Of a stretch of DNA of 64,000 nucleotides, positions 22,214 through 31,858 are shown in pieces. The translations under genes and the position numbers were made by a program. The stretch spans positions 1 through 64,000 of the forward strand of contig QCGN01000006.1 of the NCBI GenBank assembly GCA_003279875.1. The letters are read 5' to 3'. The DNA is from Prochlorococcus sp. AG-388-D03 (GTDB taxonomy: Bacteria; Cyanobacteriota; Cyanobacteriia; PCC-6307; Cyanobiaceae). Numbering within the stretch: the stretch's first letter is position 1; every line of letters starts with the position of its first letter. Under the pieces are notes generated by a model. The model had not been told where the DNA came from, ran no database searches, and saw nothing but the letters and a program-made list of their open reading frames with translations.

Positions 22214-22831
22214 TTGTCTAAAATAGGACTTATAGATTATGGAATGGGTAACATTCATTCCGTAACGAAAGCCTTAGAAAGTCTTGAAGAAGATATAATT
22301 TTGATTAAAAATAATCAACAAACAAGAGATTGCAAGGCTTTAATACTACCAGGGGTTGGATCTTTTGATCCTGCAATAAATAATCTCATTAATACAGATT
22401 TAATAAATGATATTAAAAATTGGATTAATAGTGGGAAGTCATTTTTAGGTATTTGTCTTGGATTACAATTACTTTTTGAATCTAGTGATGAAGGCTCAAT
22501 TAATGGACTTGGAATAGTGAAGGGCCAAATAAAAAGAATTCCTCAATTATCTGATCAAAGAATTCCGCATGTTGGATGGTGTGAACTTCTTCCAACAAGA
22601 AAAAATAGCTTATTAAGAAATGATGAACTAAATAATTGGGTATACTTTGTTCATTCTTATCATGCTGTACCCTCAAATACTAATGTAATAGCGGCAAATG
22701 TTAGTTATGGTTCTGAGAAATTAACAGCAATAATAGAACAAGATAATTTGCTGGCTTGCCAGTTTCATCCTGAAAAATCAGGTAAAACAGGAGAAAAACT
22801 TTTACGTAGATGGCTTAAACATATTCAATAA
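22214..22831 (+). CDS. hisH: imidazole glycerol phosphate synthase, glutamine amidotransferase subunit
   Basis: A 205-aa class I glutaminase that feeds ammonia to HisF in histidine synthesis. The oxyanion/first motif is IGLIDYGMGNIHS, the nucleophile is in FLGICLGLQLLF, and the catalytic His-Glu pair is in ACQFHPEKSG. The start is a TTG 9 nt after the trxA stop. Confidence 0.96.
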   Translation: MSKIGLIDYGMGNIHSVTKALESLEEDIILIKNNQQTRDCKALILPGVGSFDPAINNLINTDLINDIKNWINSGKSFLGICLGLQLLFESSDEGSINGLGIVKGQIKRIPQLSDQRIPHVGWCELLPTRKNSLLRNDELNNWVYFVHSYHAVPSNTNVIAANVSYGSEKLTAIIEQDNLLACQFHPEKSGKTGEKLLRRWLKHIQ

Positions 22832-22844
22832 TTCCATGTGATAC

Positions 22845-23432
22845 ATGAAATCAAATTTGAGGTTGATTGGAGGAAGAAGGCTTGAGAGCCCAAGGACTAT
22901 TGGTACTAGACCAACTACTCTAATGGTTAGAGAGGCTATTTTTAATATTTTGAAAAATACAGTAGAAAACTCCAATTGGTTAGATTTATTTAGTGGAACA
23001 GGAGCGATATCCTGCGAGGCCTATAATCATGGTGCCAAAAAAATAGTTGCAGTTGAAAAAAATAAAAACAACTCAAAAATATGTTTAAAAAATTTATATT
23101 CATTGCAAAATATTAATAATAGAAAAAATGATATTGAAGTTATTTGTAAAGATGTATTGATTTGGACAAAACCAAATAACGAAAGAAATTTTTCTATTAA
23201 TAATAATTTAGATAAAATAAAATTTGATTTTATTTATTTAGACCCCCCATATAGAGCCAATTACCATGAATTGGTTTTAAATCAAGTATTTAATTGTAAT
23301 TTTATTCGTAAAGGTACAATTGTTATTTGCGAGCATTCATTAGATTTGGATATTAAAAAGAATATTTTATGGGAGATATATGATGTTAGAACTTATGGTC
23401 AATCAAAATTGACTTTTTTAATCCATATCTAA
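22845..23432 (+). CDS. rsmD: 16S rRNA (guanine966-N2)-methyltransferase RsmD
   Basis: A 195-aa SAM-dependent enzyme. The start [20 protein letters not shown] is typical, the SAM motif is [14 protein letters not shown], and the catalytic motif is DFIYLDPPY. It lies 13 nt after hisH. Its last codons overlap the end of petG on the opposite strand by 15 nt. Confidence 0.93.
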   Translation: MKSNLRLIGGRRLESPRTIGTRPTTLMVREAIFNILKNTVENSNWLDLFSGTGAISCEAYNHGAKKIVAVEKNKNNSKICLKNLYSLQNINNRKNDIEVICKDVLIWTKPNNERNFSINNNLDKIKFDFIYLDPPYRANYHELVLNQVFNCNFIRKGTIVICEHSLDLDIKKNILWEIYDVRTYGQSKLTFLIHI

Positions 23433-23537
23433 CATTCCTGATCCTCTCCTATATTGATTCCATGCGCTTACAAATAATCCAAGAAGTGTAATTGGAACTA
23501 ATCCTAAAACTATTCCACATAAGAGAGGTTCAATCAT
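23418..23537 (-). CDS. petG: cytochrome b6-f complex subunit V (PetG), 39 aa
   Basis: This gene is too short for the ORF track. The protein starts [20 protein letters not shown], the conserved single helix of PetG, and continues with [12 protein letters not shown]. PetG is needed for assembly of the cytochrome b6-f complex in the thylakoid membrane. It is tail-to-tail with rsmD, overlapping by 15 nt, and is divergent from cytM. Confidence 0.95.
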   Translation of the reverse strand: MIEPLLCGIVLGLVPITLLGLFVSAWNQYRRGSGMLDMD

Positions 23538-23592
23538 TTTCTAGCATTTTTCTTATTTCTCATTCACAATTGTTACACAGCGACAATTTTTT

Positions 23593-23979
23593 GTGACAAC
23601 ATCTTCATCATCTGCAGCAGAAAAAAATTTAATAATGAAATTCTGGAAATGGAGTTTTATTATATTTGTGCTTTTATTAACTTTTGGAGTTTTATTTTAT
23701 TTAAATCAAGAAGAGAACAATACTTATATTCTTAAAACTCTTGAACTAAGCGGATCTGCTAAAGTTGGCGATACTCTCTTTAAAATGAATTGTGTCGGAT
23801 GTCATGGTATATCAGCAAGAGGATTAGTTGGACCAGACTTACATGCAATAACGCAGCGTTTAAATGATACGGAAATTATAAAACAGGTAACTGAAGGTCT
23901 AACACCCCCAATGCCAAGTTTTGAAATTGATCCTCAAAACATGTCCAACTTATTAACATATTTACATAGCTTAAAATAA
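23593..23979 (+). CDS. cytM: membrane-anchored c-type cytochrome, probably cytochrome cM
   Basis: A 128-aa protein with one N-terminal membrane helix (about residues 17-37). A class I cytochrome domain follows, with haem motif CVGCHG and axial methionine in TPPMPSFEI. GPDLHAI and the end NLLTYLHSLK match the cytochrome cM pattern. The family affects respiratory or photosynthetic electron flow, but its exact role is debated. The start is GTG; TTG codons overlap it. Confidence 0.85.
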   Translation: MTTSSSSAAEKNLIMKFWKWSFIIFVLLLTFGVLFYLNQEENNTYILKTLELSGSAKVGDTLFKMNCVGCHGISARGLVGPDLHAITQRLNDTEIIKQVTEGLTPPMPSFEIDPQNMSNLLTYLHSLK

Positions 23980-23982
23980 ATT

Positions 23983-24726
23983 TTGAATAAAAACATTGTC
24001 AACTTGAAAGTTGTTTTAGTAGAACCAAACGGGCCAATAAATGTTGGAAGTATTGCTAGATTATGTTCTAATTTTGAAGTAAATGAATTAAGGATAGTTT
24101 CTCCTCAATGTGATATTTTTTCTTTAGAGGCTAAAAAAATGTCCTTAAAAGGTCAAAAATATATTGATAATTGTAGAATTTTTAATAATATTGAACAAGC
24201 AATATTTGATTGTGATTTGGTTCTTGCTACTTGTGGAAGAATTGATTTAAGTAATGATATTAAGTGTGAATACCCTGAAGCGATTTCTAAGTGGATTGCA
24301 AATTTTAAAGAAATTAAAAATTTAGCTATAGTATTCGGACGAGAGGATAGAGGGTTAACTAATAGTGAATTACTTTTTGCTCATAAAATTTTTAATATAA
24401 ATTCTTCTCCAAATTATCCTTCATTAAACCTCTCTCACGCAGTTGCAATAATTTTGTATGAATTAAATAAATGTACAACAAATAATCTAAAGAAAGATTT
24501 AAAAGTTTTTAACCTTGCATCATCAAAACAAATTTACGAATCTTTTAAAGATCTAGAAGAAATGCTTATTAGGACAGGCTATCTTTTGGAACATACCTCT
24601 TTCTCAAAAATAAGTAAGTTTAAAAAATTTATTTTAAAAGCTAAGACATCAAGTCATGAGATAAATGTCTTGAGAGGAATTGTTCACCAAATCAACTGGT
24701 TTTTAGATAATTCAAAAGGCAATTGA
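23983..24726 (+). CDS. SpoU/TrmH-family RNA methyltransferase (TrmJ-like)
   Basis: A 247-aa SPOUT methyltransferase. The three family motifs are VLVEPNGPINVGSIARLCSNF, IVFGREDRGLTNSEL and NLSHAVAIILYEL. A C-terminal extension of about 80 residues resembles that of TrmJ, which 2'-O-methylates position 32 of tRNAs. The precise target is inferred. It starts with TTG 3 nt after cytM. Confidence 0.85.
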   Translation: MNKNIVNLKVVLVEPNGPINVGSIARLCSNFEVNELRIVSPQCDIFSLEAKKMSLKGQKYIDNCRIFNNIEQAIFDCDLVLATCGRIDLSNDIKCEYPEAISKWIANFKEIKNLAIVFGREDRGLTNSELLFAHKIFNINSSPNYPSLNLSHAVAIILYELNKCTTNNLKKDLKVFNLASSKQIYESFKDLEEMLIRTGYLLEHTSFSKISKFKKFILKAKTSSHEINVLRGIVHQINWFLDNSKGN

Positions 24727-24993
24727 AATTTTGTTAGAAAAGAATCGAAGCAAAGAATTATTATTAGGTTTCAAGAACTTATTTTTTGATTCTAAGGTTG
24801 GATATATTTTTAATTAGAGTATTTACAGTTATAAAAAATTAAGTTTATAAATATTTATTTGTTATCAGAAATGAATTTAAATTTTAATAAGCTCAAGGAT
24901 AATCAAAACAATCGATTTGTTTTTGATATTTACTAATAACATTTTCTGCAGTATCATCTATTGATTATTCTTAAATAAAGTAAAACTACAGCT

Positions 24994-26082
24994 GTGAGTA
25001 CTACAAAGAAAAGAAGAGTTTTTCCTTTTACGGCAGTAATTGGTCAAGAAGAAATGAAATTAGCTCTTTTATTGAATGTTATAGACCCAAGAATTGGTGG
25101 AGTGATGATTATGGGTGATAGAGGAACTGGTAAGTCAACAACTATTAGAGCTCTTGCAGATTTGTTGCCAGCAATTGATGTCGTCAAAGACGATCCTTAT
25201 AATAGTTCTCTCATTGATCCTGATTTACAAAGTAAAGAAGTTTTAGAGAGAATTATTCAAGGAGAAAGTTTAGAGAAAGACAAAAAACAAGTGCCAATGG
25301 TTGACTTGCCTTTGGGTGCAACAGAAGACAGATTATGCGGAACTATTGATATTGAAAAGGCTTTAAGCGAAGGTATAAAAGCTTTTGAACCGGGCTTATT
25401 AGCAAAAGCTAATAGAGGATTGTTATACGTTGATGAAGTAAATCTACTAGACGATCATTTGGTTGATGTTCTTTTAGATTCAGCAGCATCTGGATGGAAT
25501 ACAGTTGAGAGGGAGGGAGTTTCAGTTAGGCATCCTGCAAGATTTGTTCTGATTGGCTCAGGCAATCCTGAAGAAGGAGAACTTAGGCCTCAATTATTAG
25601 ATAGGTTTGGAATGAGCGTTGAGGTTAAGACAGTAAGAGATGCAGAATTAAGGGTTAAAGTCGTAGATCAGAGAACTTCTTTTGATGATAATCCTGATGA
25701 ATTCTCGATAAGTGTAGAGAGGCAGCAGGATGATCTTCAGCAAAAAGTTATTAAAGCTCAGGAGATATTAAATTCAGTTCAATTGGACGATGATCTAAGA
25801 TTAAACATATCAGCTATATGTGGAGAACTTGATGTTGATGGGTTAAGAGGAGACATTGTAACTAATCGATCTGCTAGAGCAATTGCTGCCTTTGAGGGAA
25901 GAACTGAAGTGCAAGAAGAGGATATCGCAAGAGTCATTACTTGTTCTTTAAGGCATCGATTAAGAAAAGATCCTTTAGAGCAAGTCGATTCGGGTGAAAG
26001 GGTTATTCAAGCATTTTGTAAAGTCTTTGATTTTAATGGAAAAGAAAACCTTTCTAAATTTCAATTATCATCAGAAGAATAA
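24994..26082 (+). CDS. chlI: magnesium chelatase subunit ChlI
   Basis: A 362-aa AAA+ ATPase of the complex that inserts Mg2+ into protoporphyrin IX, the first step unique to chlorophyll. It has [18 protein letters not shown], Walker [10 protein letters not shown], Walker [17 protein letters not shown] and the sensor region [20 protein letters not shown]. The GTG start is 267 nt after the previous gene. It leads a run through ruvC, the formyl-THF ligase, sufE and hom. Confidence 0.97.
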   Translation: MSTTKKRRVFPFTAVIGQEEMKLALLLNVIDPRIGGVMIMGDRGTGKSTTIRALADLLPAIDVVKDDPYNSSLIDPDLQSKEVLERIIQGESLEKDKKQVPMVDLPLGATEDRLCGTIDIEKALSEGIKAFEPGLLAKANRGLLYVDEVNLLDDHLVDVLLDSAASGWNTVEREGVSVRHPARFVLIGSGNPEEGELRPQLLDRFGMSVEVKTVRDAELRVKVVDQRTSFDDNPDEFSISVERQQDDLQQKVIKAQEILNSVQLDDDLRLNISAICGELDVDGLRGDIVTNRSARAIAAFEGRTEVQEEDIARVITCSLRHRLRKDPLEQVDSGERVIQAFCKVFDFNGKENLSKFQLSSEE

Positions 26083-26086
26083 TTAA

Positions 26087-26560
26087 GTGAGGATTATTGG
26101 TATAGATCCTGGATTAGGAAGAGTTGGATATGGAATTATTGAAATAAAAAATGAAAAGAAAATATTTCTTGATTGTGGTGTAATTGAAACTAACAAAAAT
26201 AATAAAGAAGAAGATAGACTTTATGAAATTTTTAATGACCTTAATACAATAATAGATCATTGGAAACCAGAAATCGCAGCGGTTGAGAAATTTTTCTTTT
26301 ATAAATCCAGTACTACAATAAGTGTCGTTCAGGCGCGTGGAGTAATTATGATGGTATTAGCTTCCAAGAAAATCAAAATTAGTGAGTACGCACCTTCCCA
26401 GGTTAAACTTACTATTGCAGGCTCAGGGAAAGCATCAAAAAAAGATGTGATTGAAGCTGTTATGTATAACTTAAATTTGAATTACGCACCAAAACCTGAT
26501 GACTCTGCAGATGCTCTAGCCATCGCCTTAACAAAATTAAATGAAGATGGAATAAATTAG
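26087..26560 (+). CDS. ruvC: Holliday junction endonuclease RuvC
   Basis: A 157-aa nuclease that resolves four-way junctions in recombination. Acidic residues sit in [26 protein letters not shown] and [13 protein letters not shown]. It starts with GTG 4 nt after chlI, so it is co-transcribed. Confidence 0.96.
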   Translation: MRIIGIDPGLGRVGYGIIEIKNEKKIFLDCGVIETNKNNKEEDRLYEIFNDLNTIIDHWKPEIAAVEKFFFYKSSTTISVVQARGVIMMVLASKKIKISEYAPSQVKLTIAGSGKASKKDVIEAVMYNLNLNYAPKPDDSADALAIALTKLNEDGIN

Positions 26561-26569
26561 ATATAAATT

Positions 26570-27127
26570 ATGTTGGCTTCAGAAAAAAAAAACTTAGAAA
26601 GGAAATATTTTAGGAATTTGATGCAGAAAAGCTCTTCTATTGAAAGGAGAAATGTAGAAATTAATGTTAATTCATATGTTGAGTCTTTGGATAAAAAAGG
26701 GATGATAATGAATCATATTGGTATATATTGGCCTCTTAAAAATGAGATTGATATAAGAAATCTTAAAGATAAATATTCATTAGCCTTACCAAGATGTGAA
26801 AAAAATAAGAAACTCTTATTTTGCGCATGGGATGGTAAAAAGTTAACTAAAGATTCTGAAGGAATACTTTCTCCTGATTCTTCTCGAAAATTAAGTTATA
26901 AAAGCATAAGTGTAATTTTTATACCTTGCCTTTCAGTTGATAAGAATTTGACAAGATTAGGTTATGGAGGAGGATATTTTGATAGATTTAGAGTAGATGA
27001 AAATTGGAGAGCTATACCATGTATTGGAGTATTAACTTCTAATTGTATCAGCCATCATTTATTAACCAAAGCGGATTGGGATATCCCTCTATCAGGCTTT
27101 ATTACAGAAAAAGAAATATTAGTCTAG
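26570..27127 (+). CDS. 5-formyltetrahydrofolate cyclo-ligase
   Basis: A 185-aa enzyme converting 5-formyl-THF to 5,10-methenyl-THF with ATP. The family motif is RLGYGGGYFDRF. The N-terminal helix with SSIERRN and the IYWPLKNEIDI strand are typical. It supplies the folate pool also used by FolD. It is 9 nt after ruvC. Confidence 0.93.
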   Translation: MLASEKKNLERKYFRNLMQKSSSIERRNVEINVNSYVESLDKKGMIMNHIGIYWPLKNEIDIRNLKDKYSLALPRCEKNKKLLFCAWDGKKLTKDSEGILSPDSSRKLSYKSISVIFIPCLSVDKNLTRLGYGGGYFDRFRVDENWRAIPCIGVLTSNCISHHLLTKADWDIPLSGFITEKEILV

Positions 27128-27163
27128 TGTGTAATTAATTAGTAATTTTAAAATTATATAAGA

Positions 27164-27589
27164 ATGGAAAAAAAAGAAACTTATATTAATTTATTTAAGC
27201 AGGTTGAGAAGCTAAAGAATGCAGAAGATCCTAAAAGAAAATATGAATATATTTTATGGTTAGGTAAAAAATTGAAAGTTCCAAATAAAAATATTTTAAT
27301 CCAAGAAAATAAAGTACAAGGATGTGTCTCTGAAGTATTTGTTAAAGCAATTTTTCAAGAAGGTAAACTTTATTGGGAAGGTTACTCTGATGCTTTGATA
27401 ACCAAGGGTTTACTAGCGTTCCTTATCAGTGGAATGAACGAGTTAACACCAAAAGAAGTTGTTAATATAAATAACAAATTTATAGAAGATACTGGCTTAA
27501 AAGCAAGCTTAACTCCCTCAAGATCTAATGGGTTTTTAAATATACTCCTTAAAATGAAGTCTCAGGCAAATGATTTTTTGTCTGAATAA
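27164..27589 (+). CDS. sufE: SufE-type cysteine desulfuration protein
   Basis: A 141-aa sulfur acceptor for SufS in Fe-S cluster assembly. The sulfur-carrying cysteine is in VQGCVSEVFV, preceded by KYEYILWLGKKL, and the end LTPSRSNGFLNILLKMKSQA is characteristic. It lies 36 nt after the formyl-THF ligase. Confidence 0.94.
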   Translation: MEKKETYINLFKQVEKLKNAEDPKRKYEYILWLGKKLKVPNKNILIQENKVQGCVSEVFVKAIFQEGKLYWEGYSDALITKGLLAFLISGMNELTPKEVVNINNKFIEDTGLKASLTPSRSNGFLNILLKMKSQANDFLSE

Positions 27590-27625
27590 TATTATAAAAT
27601 TAAAACTTATACTAACAATATAAAG

Positions 27626-28927
27626 ATGGTAAAGTGTAAAGTTGGAATTATAGGTTTTGGAACTGTAGGTAAAGGTATTTATAGAATTTTAAAATCGAAA
27701 AATGACGTTCATCCAATTTTAAAAGATATAGAAATTGTTGGAATAGCGGTTAAAAATATTAATAAAAATAGAAATATTGAATTAGAAAAAGATTTATTAA
27801 TAAATGATCCTTATGTATTAATTGATAATCCTAATATTGATGTAATTGTAGAAGTAATGGGTGGTACTGATATAGCCAAAGATATTATTTTAAAATCTCT
27901 AAAGGCTCGAAAATCTGTAGTTACAGCTAACAAAGCAGTAATTGCAAGATATGGGAGTGAAATATATGCTACGGCTGCTAAGTATGGAGTTTATGTTTTA
28001 ACAGAAGCAGCAGTTTGCGGAGGGATTCCAATAATTGAACCTTTAAAAAGATCTTTTAAAAGTAATCAAATAAATAAAATGGTTGGGATAATAAATGGCA
28101 CAACAAATTTTATACTTACAAAAATGACAAATGAAAAGGCTGATTATAAGGAAACATTACAACTCGCTCAAAAATTAGGATTTGCAGAATTTGATCCAAC
28201 TGCTGATGTTGAAGGTCATGATGCAGCGGATAAGATTTCAATTCTTACCGAGCTCGCATTTGGAGGGGAAATTAATAGAGATTTAATTAGTACACAGGGT
28301 ATTAATCAAATAAATATTAAAGATATTGAGTATGCAAATAAACTAGGTTTTGAAATAAAACTTTTAGCCTTCTCTGAAAGAAATCATATCAACAACAATG
28401 ATTCTCTTTCCTTAAATATTTGGGTAGCCCCCTCTTTAATTCCTAAACATCATCCTCTAGCAACGGTTGATGGGGTAAATAATGCTATTTTAATTGAGGC
28501 TTATCCACTTGGAGAAATAATGTTATATGGCCCGGGTGCGGGTAGTGGTCCAACTGCAGCGTCTGTAGTATCTGATATTTTAAATCTTCAGGCTTCATTA
28601 TCAAAAAATATACCTTCAACAGATCCATTATTATCTTTTAATTTCTGGAGAAATTGTCACATAATGGATTTTAATCAAATATCTAAAAAGAATTATCTCA
28701 GAATTATTTGTTTAGATACCCCAGGCGTAATTGGTAAGATTGGAGATCTATTTGGGAAGAATGATGTCTCAATAGAATCAATTGTTCAACTTGATGCAAG
28801 TGATAATAAAGCAGAAATAGTTGTGATCACACATGAAGTGTCAAATGGTAAATTTGAAAAATCAAAGGAGGAAATAAATAACCTTTATGAGGTCGAATTA
28901 ATTGCAAGTCAATTAAGTTGTATTTGA
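27626..28927 (+). CDS. hom: homoserine dehydrogenase
   Basis: A 433-aa enzyme reducing aspartate semialdehyde to homoserine for threonine and methionine. The NAD(P) site is VGIIGFGTVGKGIYRIL, with catalytic-domain motifs TANKAVIARYG and GIINGTTNFILTKM. A C-terminal ACT domain (CLDTPGVIGKIGDLFG) implies allosteric control by an amino acid, usually threonine. It lies 36 nt after sufE. Confidence 0.96.
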   Translation: MVKCKVGIIGFGTVGKGIYRILKSKNDVHPILKDIEIVGIAVKNINKNRNIELEKDLLINDPYVLIDNPNIDVIVEVMGGTDIAKDIILKSLKARKSVVTANKAVIARYGSEIYATAAKYGVYVLTEAAVCGGIPIIEPLKRSFKSNQINKMVGIINGTTNFILTKMTNEKADYKETLQLAQKLGFAEFDPTADVEGHDAADKISILTELAFGGEINRDLISTQGINQINIKDIEYANKLGFEIKLLAFSERNHINNNDSLSLNIWVAPSLIPKHHPLATVDGVNNAILIEAYPLGEIMLYGPGAGSGPTAASVVSDILNLQASLSKNIPSTDPLLSFNFWRNCHIMDFNQISKKNYLRIICLDTPGVIGKIGDLFGKNDVSIESIVQLDASDNKAEIVVITHEVSNGKFEKSKEEINNLYEVELIASQLSCI

Positions 28928-28989
28928 AAAAAATATTTGCAAATTTCTCTTTGGCTTGTTAAACCGAAGAAAGGAAATATAATTTAGAA

Positions 28990-29250
28990 ATGCTTTATTC
29001 AAACTTTATAGATAGTAAAAGTAATTATAAAATTGATAAAAATAACATTTGTAAAAACCTTTATAAAGGTGCTTGTGTAAAAATTAAAAATAGTCGAAAG
29101 ACATTTCAGGTTATAGGACTTAATTCAAAGAGTAAAGTTTGTTGGATTAGAGAGTGGCCTTTCGCTCTAGAATTTAACAAAACATTTTCATTGGAAATTA
29201 ATCAAATTACCTTACTAACCCTTTGCAATAATAGCGTTACTGAAAAATAA
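28990..29250 (+). CDS. conserved small protein, unknown function
   Basis: An 86-aa soluble protein with no signal or helix. The middle reads as a small beta-rich domain (GACVKIKNSRKTFQVIGL, KVCWIREWPFAL) and has three cysteines. It lies between hom and the ABC transporter pair on the same strand. No family recognised. Confidence 0.6.
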   Translation: MLYSNFIDSKSNYKIDKNNICKNLYKGACVKIKNSRKTFQVIGLNSKSKVCWIREWPFALEFNKTFSLEINQITLLTLCNNSVTEK

Positions 29251-29271
29251 ATTTTTGAAATTTCAAATAAA

Positions 29272-30843
29272 ATGCAGAATAATTTTTTAATAGCTATATT
29301 CATTTTCTTTATTTCCTTTTTGCAGTACTCTTGCGTTCCTAATAACAGATCCAAAAGAATTACAATTGCAAGTTCCGGTAAAATAGAGTCTCTAGATCCT
29401 GCTAGAGCAAGTACTCTTAAATCACTTCAATTATTAAGTTCTCTTGGAGATACTTTATATGAATTAAATTCTGAAGGAGATTTAATTCCTCAATTAGCAT
29501 CAGGAATGCCAATTCTTTCAAAAGATAAATTACAAATAACAATCAATATTAGAAGAAATGTTCTTTTTCATGACGGAACTCCATTTAATGCAAAAGCTAT
29601 AAAGTTTTCTTTTGACAGATTTAAAAGAATTGGGACGATGAATTATATTTTGGGAAATAAAATAAAATCAATTGAAACACCAAGTGAATACAAGTTATTA
29701 ATTAATCTAAACAAACCATCGAGCTCTGTTAAAGGGTTATTAACAGCTATAAATTTGACACCTATCTCCCCTACTTTTTATAAAGATTATTCTGATAAAT
29801 TTTTAAATGATAAATTTGTTGGAACTGGTAAATATATATTAAAGAGATTTTCAAATGAAATTCAAATTATTGATCCTAATTTAAATTATTGGGGTAAAAA
29901 ACCGAATAATGAGGGAGTTAATTTTATAGGATATTCTAATTCCTCTTCTCTTTTTGGAGCTTTAAAAAGTAGACAAATAGATGTTCTTTTATCAAATTCG
30001 ATTGATGATAGTCAAAGAAATAATTTAAATTCTTTAAGCAAAAAGAATGATATAAAAGAAGGAAATAGTCCTGCTATAGAAATAAGTTTTATTAGTCTTA
30101 GGACTAATTCTTATCCATTTAATAATCGCAGCGTAAGGTTAGCCATTGCTAAAAGTCTTAATAGGCAATTAATTAGCGATAAAGTAAGTTATGGTTTGAG
30201 GCAACCATCAAGATCTCTTGTTCCACCTATTTTAAAAAAAAGTAAGCAGGGATTATGGCCAGAATATGATCCTATAGAAGCGAAAAATTTACTAGAAAAG
30301 GAGGGTTTCTGTAACGGTAATATTTTGAAATTACCTCTTACTTTTAGGTCTAATGTACCTTCAGATAAACTTATTGCTCTTACTTGGCAAGAAGATATAA
30401 AAAATATTTTGAAAGAATGTATTAGTATCCAACTCAACGGAGTAGAGTCTACAACAATTTATAAAAATCTAAATTTAGGGATATATACAGCTGTTATTCT
30501 TGATTGGACTGGTGCTTATTCTGATCCAGAGGCATACTTAACTCCTCTCTTAAGTTGTAGTGAATTAGATGGTGAAAGCTGTAAGAAAGGAGAATCGGTT
30601 TATAGCGGGAGTTTTTGGGCGTCAAGTAATGTTCAAAAATTATTTCTTGAGAGCGAAAAATTAAATGGTGATAAAAGATTAGCTAAATTAATTGAGATAG
30701 AAATAATAGCTTCAAAATCTGTTCCTTATATTCCGATATGGATTTCATCTCAAAAAGCTTGGTCTCAAAATGAAGTATCAAAACCTATTTTTAATGGAGC
30801 AGGAATTATTTCAATGAGCGACCTTAAATTTATTAATGAGTAG
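29272..30843 (+). CDS. ABC transporter substrate-binding lipoprotein (peptide/nickel family 5)
   Basis: A 523-aa exported protein. The N-terminal helix ends in a lipobox-like LQYSC|V. The mature part has the SBP family 5 pattern: LDPARASTLKSLQLLSSL, NIRRNVLFHDGTPFNAKA with KFSFDRF, and FNNRSVRLAIAKSLNR. Members bind oligopeptides, nickel or other solutes; the substrate cannot be read here. It overlaps the permease gene by 8 nt. No ATPase or second permease gene is nearby. Confidence 0.88.
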   Translation: MQNNFLIAIFIFFISFLQYSCVPNNRSKRITIASSGKIESLDPARASTLKSLQLLSSLGDTLYELNSEGDLIPQLASGMPILSKDKLQITINIRRNVLFHDGTPFNAKAIKFSFDRFKRIGTMNYILGNKIKSIETPSEYKLLINLNKPSSSVKGLLTAINLTPISPTFYKDYSDKFLNDKFVGTGKYILKRFSNEIQIIDPNLNYWGKKPNNEGVNFIGYSNSSSLFGALKSRQIDVLLSNSIDDSQRNNLNSLSKKNDIKEGNSPAIEISFISLRTNSYPFNNRSVRLAIAKSLNRQLISDKVSYGLRQPSRSLVPPILKKSKQGLWPEYDPIEAKNLLEKEGFCNGNILKLPLTFRSNVPSDKLIALTWQEDIKNILKECISIQLNGVESTTIYKNLNLGIYTAVILDWTGAYSDPEAYLTPLLSCSELDGESCKKGESVYSGSFWASSNVQKLFLESEKLNGDKRLAKLIEIEIIASKSVPYIPIWISSQKAWSQNEVSKPIFNGAGIISMSDLKFINE

Positions 30844-31858
30844 AGACTTTATTAAAATTTTAAATTATTCTTTATTAAAGATTTCTTTAATACCTTTAAT
30901 GTTATGGATTATATCTACATTAGTTTTTATTTTGCTGAGAGTTGCACCAGGTGACCCAGTTGATGCAATTCTTGGATCTGGAGCAAATGAAGCTTCAAGA
31001 GAACTTCTTCGATATAAATTAGGATTAAATGAATCTCTGCTAAGTCAATATCTAACGTTCATAAATAATATTTTGCACTTGAATTTTGGAGAATCTTTAA
31101 GTACTCAAGAACCAGTTCTTAATATTATATTGAAGTCATTACCAGCGAGTCTAGAACTAGGTATTTTTTCAATATTTTTTGCAATTCTAATAGGTTTTCC
31201 GTTAGGCTTTTTAGGTATAAGAAATAAAGGCAAAAGAGGAGATTACATCGCTAGAGTAATTTCAATCTCGTCTTATGCAATTCCTCCTTTCTGGGGAGCT
31301 ATGTTAGTTCAATTAATATTATCGGTATATTTAAGAATTTTTCCAATTGGAGGTAGGTTCCCAATAATTCATAGCCAACCTCACATAACTGGCTTTTTAG
31401 TTATAGATAGCCTTCTTGATAATAATCTTACCTATTTGAAAGATAGTTTATATCATCTTGCACTACCTTCGTTAACACTTGGTTTTCTTTTGAGCGGAAT
31501 TTTTAGTAGATCTTTAAGGATAAATTTAGACAAGACAATAAAAAGCGACTACGTAAATGCAGCTTTAACCAGAGGCATTGCAAGAAGAAAAATCATTTTA
31601 AATCATGCTTTGCCTAATGCCCTTTTGCCTATTATTACTATTTCTGGATTAACAATAGCTTCTTTAGCAGGAGGAGCGCTTCTATTTGAAGTTACTTTTT
31701 CATGGCCTGGGATAGCTTTAAGATTATATGAAGCTATTTCCCAAAGGGATTATAATGTTGTTCAAGGTATCGTAATTATTACTTCTTTATTAATTGTCTC
31801 ATTAAATCTTTTTGTTGATATTTTTATTGCTTTACTTGACCCTCGTATTGAATACTAA
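30836..31858 (+). CDS. ABC transporter permease, DppB/OppB type
   Basis: A 340-aa inner-membrane permease with about six helices. It has the DppB marks VFILLRVAPGDPVDAILG at the start and the EAA-loop-like YVNAALTRGIARRKIILNHALPNALLP. It pairs with the preceding binding protein. The DppC-type partner and ATPases must be encoded elsewhere if the transporter is complete. Its stop overlaps the stop of the hydrolase gene on the other strand by 4 nt. Confidence 0.9.
   Translation: MSRDFIKILNYSLLKISLIPLMLWIISTLVFILLRVAPGDPVDAILGSGANEASRELLRYKLGLNESLLSQYLTFINNILHLNFGESLSTQEPVLNIILKSLPASLELGIFSIFFAILIGFPLGFLGIRNKGKRGDYIARVISISSYAIPPFWGAMLVQLILSVYLRIFPIGGRFPIIHSQPHITGFLVIDSLLDNNLTYLKDSLYHLALPSLTLGFLLSGIFSRSLRINLDKTIKSDYVNAALTRGIARRKIILNHALPNALLPIITISGLTIASLAGGALLFEVTFSWPGIALRLYEAISQRDYNVVQGIVIITSLLIVSLNLFVDIFIALLDPRIEY

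Noticed and set aside
24727-24993. Possible small ORFs between the methyltransferase gene and chlI
   Set aside because: The + strand 28-codon TTG ORF and a minus-strand stretch (DDTAENVISKYQKQID) lack good starts; left as spacer.
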